NCBI GenBank assembly: GCA_032718475.1
Contig: JAUCBJ010008794.1
Span: 1-64,000 of the forward strand
Length of the DNA: 64,000 nucleotides
Direction: 5' to 3'
From: Nemertoderma westbladi
Lineage: Eukaryota; Xenacoelomorpha; Nemertodermatida; Nemertodermatidae
In this document: positions 44,589 to 56,500 of the stretch, in pieces
How positions within the stretch are numbered: position 1 is the stretch's first letter
Layout: every line of letters starts with the position of its first letter
Notes under the pieces: generated by a model
The model's database searches: none
The model's input: the letters and a program-made list of their open reading frames with translations, nothing else
Told to the model about the DNA's origin: nothing
Translations under genes and position numbers: made by a program

Positions 44589-45173
44589 TTATGACGCGTC
44601 CAGCATAGTACAACTCCCTACTCCAATACTGCAGCCAATCGGATTGCAGTATTCTTTTGTACAGGCCTCGTTTAGCTTACTAATGTTGTGATGCCTTGAT
44701 ATGGATGCCTGGCGGACGGGGCCCATTTTATTCCACCAATGGGGATCGAGAATTCCCTTAGTGTTGTTCCCTGCTTGTAGTATTATCTTTTCTAAACATA
44801 AACTTTGATATGGCACGCATCCAGCACCTTTTCCTTCACACGGAGGGGTGCATTTATGTTTTCTCTCAAAAATGCATAAAACTTAATAAAGTGCTTTTGT
44901 CTGTTTTTTAAGTCTTCCAAAAACATATCTTTAATCTTTCCGGATGAATTTAGTGACGAACCGAGGTAAATTTCAGAGTTTGAATGATTTATACTTCCGT
45001 GACTCAAAGTAAGTGGCTTGTGGTAACTTTCACCAGAATTGATGCAGATATAGCTACATTTGGTGGGATTTAGTGTGATGAAGTTTTCTAAACAATATTT
45101 TTCCAGTGTTTCCAATTTTACTTCGGCAAGTGTTCGGCTGGTTGCTAGGACAAAGGCTGGGGCTAGATCTTCG
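44589..45173 (-). pseudogene. LINE RT fragment, copy 2
   Basis: Minus strand. 45115-44792 encodes KYCLENFITLNPTK, YLGSSLNSSGKIKD, then KHFIKFYAFLRENINAPL and VKEKVLDACHIKV, the RT thumb of the same LINE family as 28595-29760. About 420 bp is shared between the copies. A short frame continues to 44589 (HWWNKMGPVRQASIS). 5'-truncated. Confidence 0.7.
44689..44788. repeat. ~100-bp direct repeat, copy 1 (uninterrupted target of element C)
   Basis: 'gtgatgccttgatatggatg' through 'ctgcttgtagtatt' recurs at 45223-45321, with two changes. Copy 1 continues into 'atcttttctaaacata', which reappears right of element C as 'atcttttataaacata'. Copy 1 is thus a paralogous empty site. Confidence 0.9.
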
Positions 45174-45222
45174 CCCCCCCGGGGGCTAAAGGGGCAAGAA
45201 AAAGGCCGAAAAAACGAAACGA

Positions 45223-45321
45223 TTGTGATGCCTTGATATGGATGCCTGGCGGACGGGGCCCATTTTATTCCACCAATGGGGATCGAAAATTCCCTTAGTT
45301 TTGTTCCCTGCTTGTAGTATT
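45223..45321. repeat. ~100-bp direct repeat, copy 2 (split by element C)
   Basis: Second copy of 44689-44788. Its last five bases, GTATT (45317-45321), are the left target duplication of element C. Confidence 0.9.
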
Positions 45322-46474
45322 TGTTCGCGCTTTTAGACCTTTAGCAGTTTAACCTGCCAATTTTAGGTGTCTTCTTGTTTATAAATCGACTTTAGCCTAT
45401 GACAATTATTTATTACACTGAAATAACATTAGCCGAAGCCAGTCTATGCGCGACCATTCACCCACTGTTAAGGGAGACTGGATTCGGATGCTTGGACTTA
45501 TTATTGCGTTGTAGACCTACTGTATTATTCGATTGATTGTTACTATATAATCTCTGACAATATATTTACTTTCGGGGAAATATTAACAGTTCCTTTAGGA
45601 CGTGGCGCTTTAAGTATAAAAGCAGAGTTATGACTTATACTAATCACAACTAGATGGCTACTGAGTTACGTAAAAGGCGCATTCTTTAGGAGATGCTTTA
45701 TTACCTGTCACACTGCTTCACACGACTTCACACTACCTCACACTGATCTGCCGACCGTCACTGAATTTGATCATATATAAGGAGGATAGCAACTGACACA
45801 TGTAGGGATTATGAAATAGCATTTAATTCACACAAAACCACTAAAATGTAAGTCGCAATTGCTACTGGTAACCTGTCCTCTCACCTTCAGTAATCAAGAA
45901 GATTGGGGTTTTATGATTCTTTATCGGTGTTCTCCAAATATAACAATATATCCATCAACATATATAACAATTAATAACCAACAGTAAAATAAGGCGGTGA
46001 ACAATCAGTATGTGTTACTTAGTGCAACAGCAGTTGATATGGTTAGGTGATATGTAGTCAGGTAACAGTTTTACGTTTCGATAATCCAAGCCATCTAATG
46101 TTCTGGACAAAGTCTGAAACTTCTACAGAAGCACAGAAGAATCCTAAGCCGGTGTTCTGGGCTTAGAAAAGATAACAACAACACTGAATTGCGTGGGTTT
46201 CTGTAGGCCCCTTTCAACGCAAAGTGAAAATCGCTCTGATTGGCCGAACAGAACAAAGAAAAAGCTCCACGAGTACAGTAAATCAGCTGGTAGATGTCGT
46301 CATCTGAATTCCAGTCTTAGAGTATTAAGCGCATTGCGGCAAAAATGGCTTGTTTTGTCCGCCAAAGCACACATGCAGACACAGCGGGTAAAAATGGCTT
46401 GTTATGTCCACTAAAACACCTACACAGTATATTGCGGAGAAAAATGGCTTGTTATGTCCGCAAAAGCTTTTACA
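45322..46474 (-). repeat. 3' LTR of element C
   Basis: 1153 bp, minus-strand ends TGTAAAAGC and ...GCGCGAACA. Its U3 part holds three spaced copies of 'atggcttgttatgtccgc' (plus 46336-46363, 46384-46410, 46434-46461). A purine-rich GGGAGCGG precedes it in minus sense (46475-46482), a likely polypurine tract. Confidence 0.93.
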
Positions 46475-46553
46475 CCGCTCCCAGAAAATGGGATTTGAGT
46501 CTATAAAATATGTAAAATCACAGTTTCTAAAATATAAAAAATCCTCTAAACTA

Positions 46554-48071
46554 CTAGTCCTTCTTACGTGAATGGTGTTTACGAAGTTTTTTGAGGCTAG
46601 CCAGAGTCCTTTTCTCTTTGGGGCGAGCCACTTTACTAGGAGGGCTATAACTCCTGGGTGAAGGGTGTAATACAATTGCATCGGAAGGTTTAGGGTTACG
46701 GTCAGTGTCTCGTCCATTTCGATATGCTTCTCCTCGAGCTGATTTTCCTCCGCCTGTCGTTGGATGCGTTCGTCCAAAAAACTCTCGCAGAGAATAGGGT
46801 CGTCCAAGTACGATGTCTTCCTCGAGATTCTGGATTTCTCAATCGAACTGGGGTAAGGCCAATTCTTTCACCGCTTGGACTTGCTGCTGCAATTTACGTT
46901 TATCTAAACAAGCATAGGTTCCTTTTCCGTTCTTTTGTCAAATAGCGTCTAACGCATTTCGTACAACGCTCTCCTCGACTTCGATGACGGGTTGTATCGG
47001 GGTTAAACCGGGACGATTATACGGGTTGAACGGTGATATTAGATGTCCGCGTCCCAATCCGGCTAGGTAGGATGGGCGAATGTCTAGAGAGCCCACTACC
47101 GGAGTGCCACCGATTAATTGTTAGGGTAACACTAGATCTTTGAACAGTGAGTACAGTTCATTATACTATTAGGATCAAGAGTTTGAGGTCTCACTAGGGA
47201 ATGAGGAGGTCTGACCGAGTATTCCGGAACTCTGATCATCGGTTTATTTTAAGGATCCTTTGAGTCGAGAGAGCGTAGGTGATACGTCGAACAAGTTTCG
47301 CTCGAAACTCCCGTAAGTATAGAGAGTAAAACTGTGTTTAGCGCAATGTCTCCGCGGATGTTAATGTCTTTCCGTTTGCTGGTTGGGTCTAGGGCATTCA
47401 TCGCAATAATACCAAAGACGCATATCCTGTAGGGGAAACGCGGGTGATCGTTCTCCAGTTTTACAATATTCCTCTATCTGTTCGAAGCTATCCGGTACAA
47501 CAAGTGGTGGTCGATCGGCGGTAAGATACATCATAGTGAAATAGAGCCGTTTGAGTTCTATCATAGGGTCATGATGTATACCTTGAGGATATCGAGTTTC
47601 TAGATTTTTTTGACTGGCAATATTGAGATATGTTTCTCTCAAGAATTCCAGATATTCGTTGAAGTCACTGCGTTTATCCGGCTCTTCAACGTCTTCTCTT
47701 TCGAGTTGATTTCGAATAGAATTTTCGTGTTCGAGTCTCAGTTTATCGTTCCGACTCCGCTGGGTATGATATTTAAATAGAATCATTTCCCTTTTGGTGT
47801 CTACATCGTCAGTATCGTGTAAATCGATAGGATGACCAGTAATTAAGAAGTCCATATATGTACCATTACGATGCGTATAGCGAGTGGTGAATTTTCTATA
47901 GTCCAATTCACGCGTGAGTTGTTCCTTGGACATTGGCGGTTTGATATAACGGCCATCGTCCTCCGTAGTAGTTGGACTAGCGTCGCCGCGTATTAAGCTA
48001 TCAACAAACGCTTGCAACGGTAAGGTATATCGCTCCCTGATACCAAGATCATCTTCTATCAACTCAGTCAT
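46554..48071 (-). pseudogene. Element C ORF3 remnant: N-terminal domain and basic C-terminus
   Basis: The intact N-terminal 236 codons (48071-47361) contain LEFLRETYLNI, LYFTMMYLTADRPP and WYYCDECPR, matching element A ORF3 residues ~60-155 (ESLRKTFNEL, LYHTMQYLKAHEP, YYKCGACMR). After the stop at 47361 several stops follow. Coherent sequence then returns in the same frame from about 47110 (GSLDIRPSYLAGLGRGHLI ... EVEESVVRNALDAI) with TGA stops at 46938-46940 and 46839-46841. It ends RTLASLKKLRKHHSRKKD at 46554. The exonuclease-like and knuckle regions seen in A and B are absent, so a deletion is likely. Confidence 0.65.
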
Positions 48072-49726
48072 AGCTGCTATATGAGTTTATAAATATTATA
48101 ATTAATTTTAATTAGGCTAGCGGGCGTCGCTGCCTACCCCTCACTGCCCCCGGACAGCGCAAGATCCTCAGCGCAGATGTACTATTGTCGCGGTGCCTAT
48201 CGCCAACATAGTAGCTACACAACGACAACAATAACCAGCGCGAGTCACTCCACTGTCCGTCCCAAGGGCTTAGATTTACTTCAGGTTCTTACTGTAGAGG
48301 TAGGGCTACTTTCACAACTGCGACTAGCTACTGTAAACACACTTTAGTAGTAACATTCACCTATAAACGCACAAATTCCACACAACTGTCTCAAATTGTA
48401 CACATTCGGGCCATTTGTCCGTTAGTCAAGTGCCTTCCAGAATGCCACGTTATTATTATGTATCCTTGGATACTAGCAGTATGCTATTTATTCCGTATGC
48501 TATTCAATGGGGCAAGCTTTCTATTGTTCTTTTAACTTGCTTCTAATTCTAGCGTGGTTGTTGCTATGGTGACATTATGGAAAGCTAGCAGTAGAATTAG
48601 GGTAATTCTCATGCATACAGATCTGGGATGCTATTTAATAGTAATTCTTTAATTGTCAAGATTCCCCTTTATATATGATTTTATGAATTTTATCGGCTAT
48701 TGACTATATTTTGGAGATTCTCTCACGCTAATATACTTAATAGGGTGAATCTCTGCTCCCATGATCTATTAATTAATGGCATTTTGGGAATGTTATAAAT
48801 TGTATAAAATGACAATTTATCAAATTCATAAGAGGATATGAATCTAAATTTATTCCCGTAAATTTTATTATTTAATATTAAAAATAGACACAATTTTATT
48901 CCAGAGCATGTCTGGGGACTGGGATCCTTAATTCTAGGAAATTTGTCTTTTTAAGAGTATCGGTAAGTACTACAATATCTTAATCGACTAGAATTTTAAA
49001 GGATCTAAATTTTAACAGATTTTGATTTATAGATTTTTATAAATATTATCTATGTAATATTTAAGATGGGCACCGATTTATTCCAGAACTTGTCTGGGGA
49101 CGTTAACCACTGATTCTAGAATTTTGTTTTTCAAGTATATCGGTGGGTGCCACGATATCTTAATCGACTAGAATTACAGATGGTCAAAGGGTTTAACAGA
49201 TTTATTTTGCGTTGTACGCTACTGTTAAAGGGACATCACGCTACTATATGTATTATTTAATATACGGTATGAGAGCAATATTGCAAGAAGCAATGTCAGT
49301 GAGAAGAGGCAAGTCATTTCCAAGGTCTACCCAGAGCTTGGTTTAGCCGAGACACGAGGATCTGAACTTTGCATTCCTAATACTCTGCTTACCAATAATA
49401 CTTGAATATAGTAGGATCTTTATTGTACTTTAATAAGTACGGATACTTCATCTTACTGTAGTCACGCATTTATAATATGATACGGACAGTAAGGAAAGAG
49501 AAAATAATTATTTCTCGCCGTTACTCTAAATATATAATATAAGTAATTAAGTAATAAACGCGAATATATATATTGCACTATTCTACTAAAATATCGCTAA
49601 AATAACATTCTACTAAAAAAAATTAAAGAAAACGATTATTATAAAATTACATAATAATACATACATAAATATAAAATAATAAAACAAATATAAAATAATA
49701 TAGTCACACACCCACTCCAAACGCTG
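48072..49726. other. Spacer between ORF3 and pol in element C
   Basis: About 1.65 kb, AT-rich, non-coding. A ~110-bp segment ('tattccagagcatgtctggg' to 'atcttaatcgactagaatt') occurs twice, near 48885-48995 and 49070-49175, with some divergence. No gene recognised. Elements A and B also have a non-coding spacer here. Confidence 0.5.
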
Positions 49727-51176
49727 TTACGTTGGGGAGCCCCTAGATGTTTGTTGGATTAAGGAGGTAGTCGTGGGAAGAGTATCTTGCTTTCCATAGT
49801 TTCCGGATAGTTCTCTGTCTCTTTCCAGTAAACATAAACGACCAACTGGGCGATTGAGCTGCTGCGTTTCGAATACAATTCCAGGTTTCTTAAAGTTACG
49901 TCGCATGACGACGAGTTCTACCGATCGCACTAAACCATCATCGGAGATATGAGTCTCGATGATATGACCTGTCTGCCACCGCTTACGTGGAAGATCTGAT
50001 TCCACAATAAGGACCATGTCTCCGGCGCTGACGTTTTCTTGCTGCGCAAACCACTTGGTTCGAAGTTGTAGCGTAGGCAGATAATGTTTTTCTAAATGGT
50101 CAGCGAAACGACGGGATAATAACTGTATAAGTTGCCAAGTTTGTCGGCAGTATTCGTCTCCGTCCGTGATTTCCAATCGTGGTAGCATGGCTACAGGTTT
50201 CTTCAGTAGGAAGTGTGCGGGTGTTAGCGCTTCCAGGGAGTCGGGACTCGATGAGACTGGCATAAGCGGTCTCTCGTTAAGATAGGCGGCGATTTCTTCC
50301 ATTAACGTCCGCAAAAGTTCATCGGTGAGATACGCGCGGCATGGCACTATAAAGTGAAATGCGGTCTTCACGCTTCTTATTAATCTCTCCCAACTTCCTC
50401 CCCACCAAGGGGCGTCGGCGGCGTTGAAGGTCCAGCTAGATGCTGTTACCCTTAGCTGATCGTCCACCTGTCTTTGGTTCCAATCCTTAATGTAAGCTTT
50501 GATCTCATTATTGGCACCAATGAAGTTCGTTCCCTTATCAGATCTCATCGTATTGCTAGTTCCAAAGCGAGCGATCTGTCGGCGTAAACTCAGTATGAAG
50601 CTGTTGGTTGATAGATCGTTCACCATATCTAGATGGATCGCTCTACAAGTCATACAGACAAAGATGACACACCATCGCTTGACTATAGTCCGAGTACGAT
50701 ATACTTCAATAGGGCCAAATAAATCCACACCGGTATTAGTAAAGGGTGGTTCATAGAAGCTTACGCGTTCCCTAGGTAATTCTGCCTCTCGCTGTGTTAA
50801 AGGCCTACTGAATGCTTTCCTACAGGGTATACAGTTCCTAAGAACTTGGTTCAGAGCTCTATGGGGTTTATGAAAATAATAGCGAGTTCGAATTTCGGTA
50901 AGAACTCGTTCTCTACCAGCATGGTAAAGCCTACTGTGAACATCTACAATCATCTTGATTTGTATTTCAAGATTTCTAATGAGTATGGGAAACTTAGTGT
51001 CAAAGGATAATGGGGCATTAGTTAGTCTCCCTCCAACACGTATTAACCCATCTATCATTGTGCTAGAGAAACGATCTCTTAAGCGCGTCTGTGGATTTCT
51101 TAACAACAGGAAATACTTATCGGAATCTTCATAGCATTGCAGGAGTCTCAGTATCTATCTTTAATAGCATGGACCT
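49727..51176 (-). pseudogene. Element C integrase with DUF5641-like tail
   Basis: 459 codons from 51106 (frame open to about 51176). H2C2 finger (HSRLYHAGRERV ... CIPCRKAF), DDE core (GVDLFGPI, RSDKGTNFIGA, WERLIRSVKTAF), LTPAHFLLKKP, then the DUF5641-like part (HYLPTLQLRTKWF, AGDMVLIVESDLPRKRW, RPVGRLCLLERD). The domain set is complete. It is separated from RNase H by a frameshift and a stop-containing segment at 51177-51293. Confidence 0.85.
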
Positions 51177-51293
51177 GCGCAGATGTCAGTGGAGCGGTAT
51201 CACTAGCGATCTTCGTCCTGGAGTAATGATGGTGGAAGCATCGCTTCAAATACCCGACGGCCTTACAGAGCCGGTTCCAGGAGCTATAGTGAT

Positions 51294-53528
51294 TTATCGC
51301 TCTCTGCAGGAGAGGTGAGAGTCCCTGCGAGACGTCTGGTGTTCCCGAATTCCAGTCTCTCTCTCTCTACTCTCCACAACAGATTTATTTGTGGTGGGTG
51401 AGTTTAGATCCACAGCGTCGTCTCCCGAAGTGTGTAGTACAGATAGATCTATCACTGGTTTGAATAACTTTGATTTACTCGTCCGGGTTTTAGGTTTGAC
51501 TTTCTCCTCTCCCTTGGCTTGTCTAATCTCAGCCGTGGTGAGATGAGGAGGCCATTCATCTTCTTCTTTACTTAGGAAGTCGGGTCCACCTAACCAGTCC
51601 GGAGTATCTATCAGTTCTTGAGGAGTTGCTCCTCTGGAGGCGATGTCGGCTGGATTGATCGTCCCAGGGCAATGTCTCCATTGATCTACATTAGTGCGAC
51701 TAAGTATAATGTCCACTCTGTTGGTAACGAAGACGCTGAACTGACAGACTTCATTGGTTATATACTCCAAAACGAGTAAAGCATCGGTCCAATAGACAGT
51801 TTTCTCCAGTGGATAGTCGATCTGTTCTGTTACATTCCGGCCGATGGCTGTAGCGTATAGAGCTGCCTTTAATTCCGCTCGAGGAACTCGTAGTTTGTTG
51901 TTTATCAAGGCCTTAGAGGTAACCAAGGCAACTTTAATTCCATCCGGAGTTTCAACTCTTAGGTAGGCTACTATACCTATTCCCATATCGCTGGCGTCTC
52001 CAAACACATGGAGTTGATAGGAATACGTGGGGAGAACGTGACCAAAATATGAACGGGAAATAATAAAGTTCTCTATGGAAGGTAGAGAATCTTCCCATTT
52101 CATCCACTTCTTTAGTAGTTCTCCCTTAAGTGGATCGTCCCACGAGTGGTTTTCAAGCCACATTTGTTGAACTAAGCTCCGAGCAACTAATATAACTGGG
52201 CTAATAAATCCCAATGGATCGAAATAAGTGCTTAGGATACTTAGACAAATCCGTTTGGTTCGAACTGGATTATCTCGCGGTTTTAGCTGAAAAAACAGGA
52301 TATCTCTCTCCGTGTCCCATTTCAAACCAAGCGTCTTGGTTTCCGGAAGATCGTCCTTGATAAGGACCAGATCTTTAACACCTCGATCTTCTTCCGGGAT
52401 CGATTCCAGAAACTCACGGGAGTTACTTGTGAATTTGGTTAGTCGAAACACACCTCGTTTCAACCACTCTACCGTTCCCTTGGCGACATCAATGGCTTCT
52501 TCCACCGATGGGAGGGACTTTAAATTATCGTCCATGTATATATCCCGTTTGATGTTGTCGATAACCGCTTTAGAGAAGGCGTCTCGGTTGTCATCAGCAG
52601 TGGTACGCACTACTGAACAAGCGTTCGAGGGGCTCGAGATGATCCCAAAAGCCTGGATGGTCATCCAGTACTCCACCGGTTTTTGGTTGAGGTCTCCTTC
52701 AGGCCACCACAGAAATCGTAGGCTGTCTCGATCCCTATCCAGCGCCTTGACTTGTAAGAACATACCTTCTATATCCGAGGTGAAAGCGATAGAATATTGC
52801 CATAGTCTTAAGAGTATTCTCAACAAGGATTGTAGTAAGTTGGGTCCCGGCAACAACTCAGAATTAAGGGATTGGCCCATGTAAAGGGCGGAGCCGTCGA
52901 ATACTACCCGGACTTCGTTGGGTTTACCGGGTTTGGGAACGTAATGATGTGTTAGATAATACGTTCTCTCAGTTACGGGTGTTTCTTCTGGTACTCGCTC
53001 CCCGTATCCCTTATTGATGAATTTCTTCAGCTGGGTCTTATACATCTTTTTAGCTGAAGCGTTAGCCGTAAGACGCCGATGTAGTTGCGCGATTCTCTTC
53101 TCCGCCAAGGGTCTGTTATTAATAAAGTTGGGTTCTCGCCGGCGAAACGGAAGACCAATCTCATACCTGCCTTGGTCCTTAAGAAAACGTGTAGTCATTT
53201 CCTGGATCTGCTTGGCTCTTTCTTCTTCGACAGATAGAGCCTTATCATAGGAATTAGGCTGTACAGCTTCTTGAGTAAAGAATCGTACGGCGTGTTCATC
53301 GCGAATTTTATCGTTGTATCGATCTATCACCGCATTTAGCTCGTCGTTATAGTCGAATTGTCCGCCATGGTTGACAAGATGGCACAGTTGCGTTTGGTTT
53401 CTCCAAACTTCACTCTCGGTGAGGAGGTCGATTGTATTCTCCTCATCAAATAATTGGGTAATATCGTCGTTATCTGAGGAGTATGGTGTTCCCTCAGGTT
53501 TGGTCTCTCCCTCACTGATTTCTTCTTC
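51294..53528 (-). pseudogene. Element C pol: RT and RNase H
   Basis: Same frame as gag-protease upstream, divided only by TAG at 53529-53531. RT: FTSDIEGMFLQV and IYMDDNLKS. RNase H: LHVFGDASDMGIGIVAYL, PRAELKAALYA, YWTDALLVLEY, NPADIASRG, with the first catalytic Asp present. The RNase H region is complete and shows what element A lost. Ends at 51294, after which the frame changes before integrase. Confidence 0.85.
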
Positions 53529-56500
53529 CTATTCACTCACCTGATGTATATGGTCAGTGGGTACTCGTTCCATGAGCGTTCTCCGGGAAGGTCCAGTGAA
53601 GTACCAACCTACTCTTGTTCTTCCCGCATATGTTTGCAAGGGTTGCGGTCGAGCAGGCCATTTTTCTAATGTCTCAAGCGCCTCATGCACATTTTGACCA
53701 ATCAATATTTGCACCCCTGGGTAGTCGGAGTTGAATCTAGCAATATCATGCTGCTGGGTAAAATCGTCTTCATCCCAGTTGTAAGGTTCTACTTGGCTGG
53801 TAGCAAAGTTCTTTATCGCCACCATTTTCACTGACCTTACGCTGTGTCCTCCTAGTTTGTCCTGGGGAGTGGACAACGCTCCTATATAGTAGTCGGTAGC
53901 TACTGTAGATTTCCAAACCTGCATAATTCCTGAAAGGTTCAACTTAGTTCGGAACTTGGGTTGTCCAGCAAAGATATCTTCGGCTAGTTCTTTATCGATG
54001 AATGTTCCAGTGCTGCCGGAGTCCAGGAGGGCGTTGACTATAAAGCTCTTACCTGATCCATGGATTCTCAGTTGAACTACTGGGAATTCACAAATTCCGA
54101 CGTTGGAAGTTGGCACTTTCCAAGATGGTTGTCTGTCTGGAATGGTCGGTTGAGCTTTATTCTCGGTGTCAGTCTCATACGTAAGCGCTCGATACACCGT
54201 AGTGTTTATCATATAACAGGATTCGTTTTCGTCGGAGAATTCGTCCGTGTAAAATCCTTCCATCTCAGAGCTGTGGTCAGTGTCGTTCACATCACTGAAT
54301 TGGACATGTAGTTCGGACTCACTTACCTGACTCGGGCTAGTTCTTTCAAATTCTGCGTGCAGCAAGATATGATGTTTCGCGCCACACTTAGCACACCTCG
54401 CGTCTGAGTAACAAGTTCTCCGTTGGTGTCCTTGTCTGAGACAATTATAACACAACCGCTTATCCCACATGACATCGCGTCTATCCTTTAAGGATTTCTT
54501 TAAGAAATCATCACACACACTTAAACGATGGGGCCCGTCGCACAACGCACATTTGGGTTTGATGTTAATTACTTTACCTTGGGTAGTGTTGTGCACACTT
54601 GTTCTTTCCTCGGGCTTTCTTCCATGAATTATCTTAGGAGACGTAGGAGGAGATTTTATTACCTGTTCTCTCCTGTCACTGGTTCGAGACTTAAATTTAC
54701 TTACGTCTTTAGGTGCTTTGTTGACATAGTAAGATCTGTCGGTGTCTTTCCCGCTGTTCTCCTCTTGAGAGGTCTGGCTTTCGCTGTCGTCTGTATAACA
54801 CACTGGTGTTACCTTTCTCCTAGAAATGGGTTTTTCACTTAACTTATTTTCCGGTGTCTTCTCTCGGGACTGCTTTAGGAGCTGTAATTTTACCTCTCCA
54901 TCTAAGAATGCCATGAGATCAGCTATGGTAGGGTCTCTTTGTTGTTGTTCCATCATATATAGTACTCTTTTGTCCCAACGAGTATCCACTCCACCCTTTG
55001 GCAAGGTAGATGCTACAGCTCCAATAACCATAGAACTCTGATATTCATGAGACTCACCTAGCCAATCTAACTGTCTACAGATCTCTTGGATCTCGTCGGA
55101 AAATTCTATAATCCCGCTACTAATAAACTTCCGGGGCGCTACTAATTTCGCATACAAATACCTAGCTATGTTAGTCCTATTACCATACCTGATGTTTAGT
55201 GTATCCCAAACTTGTCTTAATCCATCTGGATGTCCAATAAACTTTAATGCCATTAACTTGGGAGGTCCTTCCAAGCACTCGATGAGGAATCTAAGTTTCT
55301 CTCCGTGGGATAATATGGAGCTCTGTATGTTATCTTTATAATATTCATTAAAAGGCAACCATTTCATCTCATCTCCATTGAACTTGACTATCTCTCCCAC
55401 CTTGACCACTTGTCGGGCTTCGGTTCTAGCCATTTGACGCGTAAATCTTTCTTGGGCCATCGTATTATTTAATATCGAGTTATCGGTATATAAATTTCTA
55501 GGATTATGATCAGGTCTATATGGAATATCATTATCAACATGTTTATAATTATCCTTAATAGGGTTTACTATAGGAGTTTCCACTTCACTAGCAGTATAGA
55601 TGCGTGTAGGCTCCACACCTTGCGCGTGAAATACTTCAGACCTAACAGGTTGACACATTGTTACAGAGGGTGGTGTTATACCCCTTTGTATATTTACCAA
55701 TTTATCGCATTCTAACGCGATACTCTGCTGCACTTCTTGCAGTTCTAACCTACCCTCTCTTACTGTTCCCTTTAACTGCTGAACAGTCCCTTCCATTTCT
55801 CGGACGTGCTGGGAGGAACGCAATCGATTTTCCTCCAATTGTCCGAGCAGGAGATCCATCCCCCTCCGTCGCTCATCCACCCACTCTACCGCCGGAGCGG
55901 GAGCCGCCAACATATTAGCGGGTAGACGAGGGACGACGGGCGACAAATCATTGATGTATCGCTCGGCGTCCAGGACTGGGACCGATTCAGGTGCTATTCT
56001 ACTGGGCACAGATAGTTTAGTACTGTGCAAAGGGAATTTAGATTTAGGTTCTGGAAGTACAGGGGTCTCTATCACAGAGGGGGTGGCTTCGAGAACAGGC
56101 CTAATTATTTCAGGCTCATCTACTATAGTAGGGAGTCTTTCTACTCTAATAATTTGGTCTGTGGGTTCTGTACTACCTAAGTCTACACTAGCTAGTTGCC
56201 TTCTCACAGCTGGGGGCAAATTAGGCAATTTCTGACGGTGTGGCATTCTTCTACGCCTGCAGGAACGAGATCTATTTCCTCCGCCTTCAGGATCTGTCGT
56301 ATCGCCTTCATCAGATGATGTAAATCCCTGTCTCTTGGGAGTAGATCGACTTATCATCTGCATCTGACTAGCTGTTATCTGTTTATTTAAGTAGTCTTGC
56401 TTCTCTTGAAGATTTTCCAACTCTAGTTGGGTTGTCTCTTCAGATGCTTTCCGTTCTGCTTCGGCCGCTGCCGCTTTTCTTTCTGCCTTTGCCACTGCCG

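Noticed and set aside
45171-45185. CCCCCCCGGGGG near-palindrome
   Set aside because: Only a short C run meeting a G run; the paralog has C25, so it is homopolymer variation.
46193-46414. 73-codon ORF in the LTR of element C (also at 59391-59612)
   Set aside because: Present in both LTRs on the plus strand, antisense to the element, no domain; an LTR-internal chance frame.
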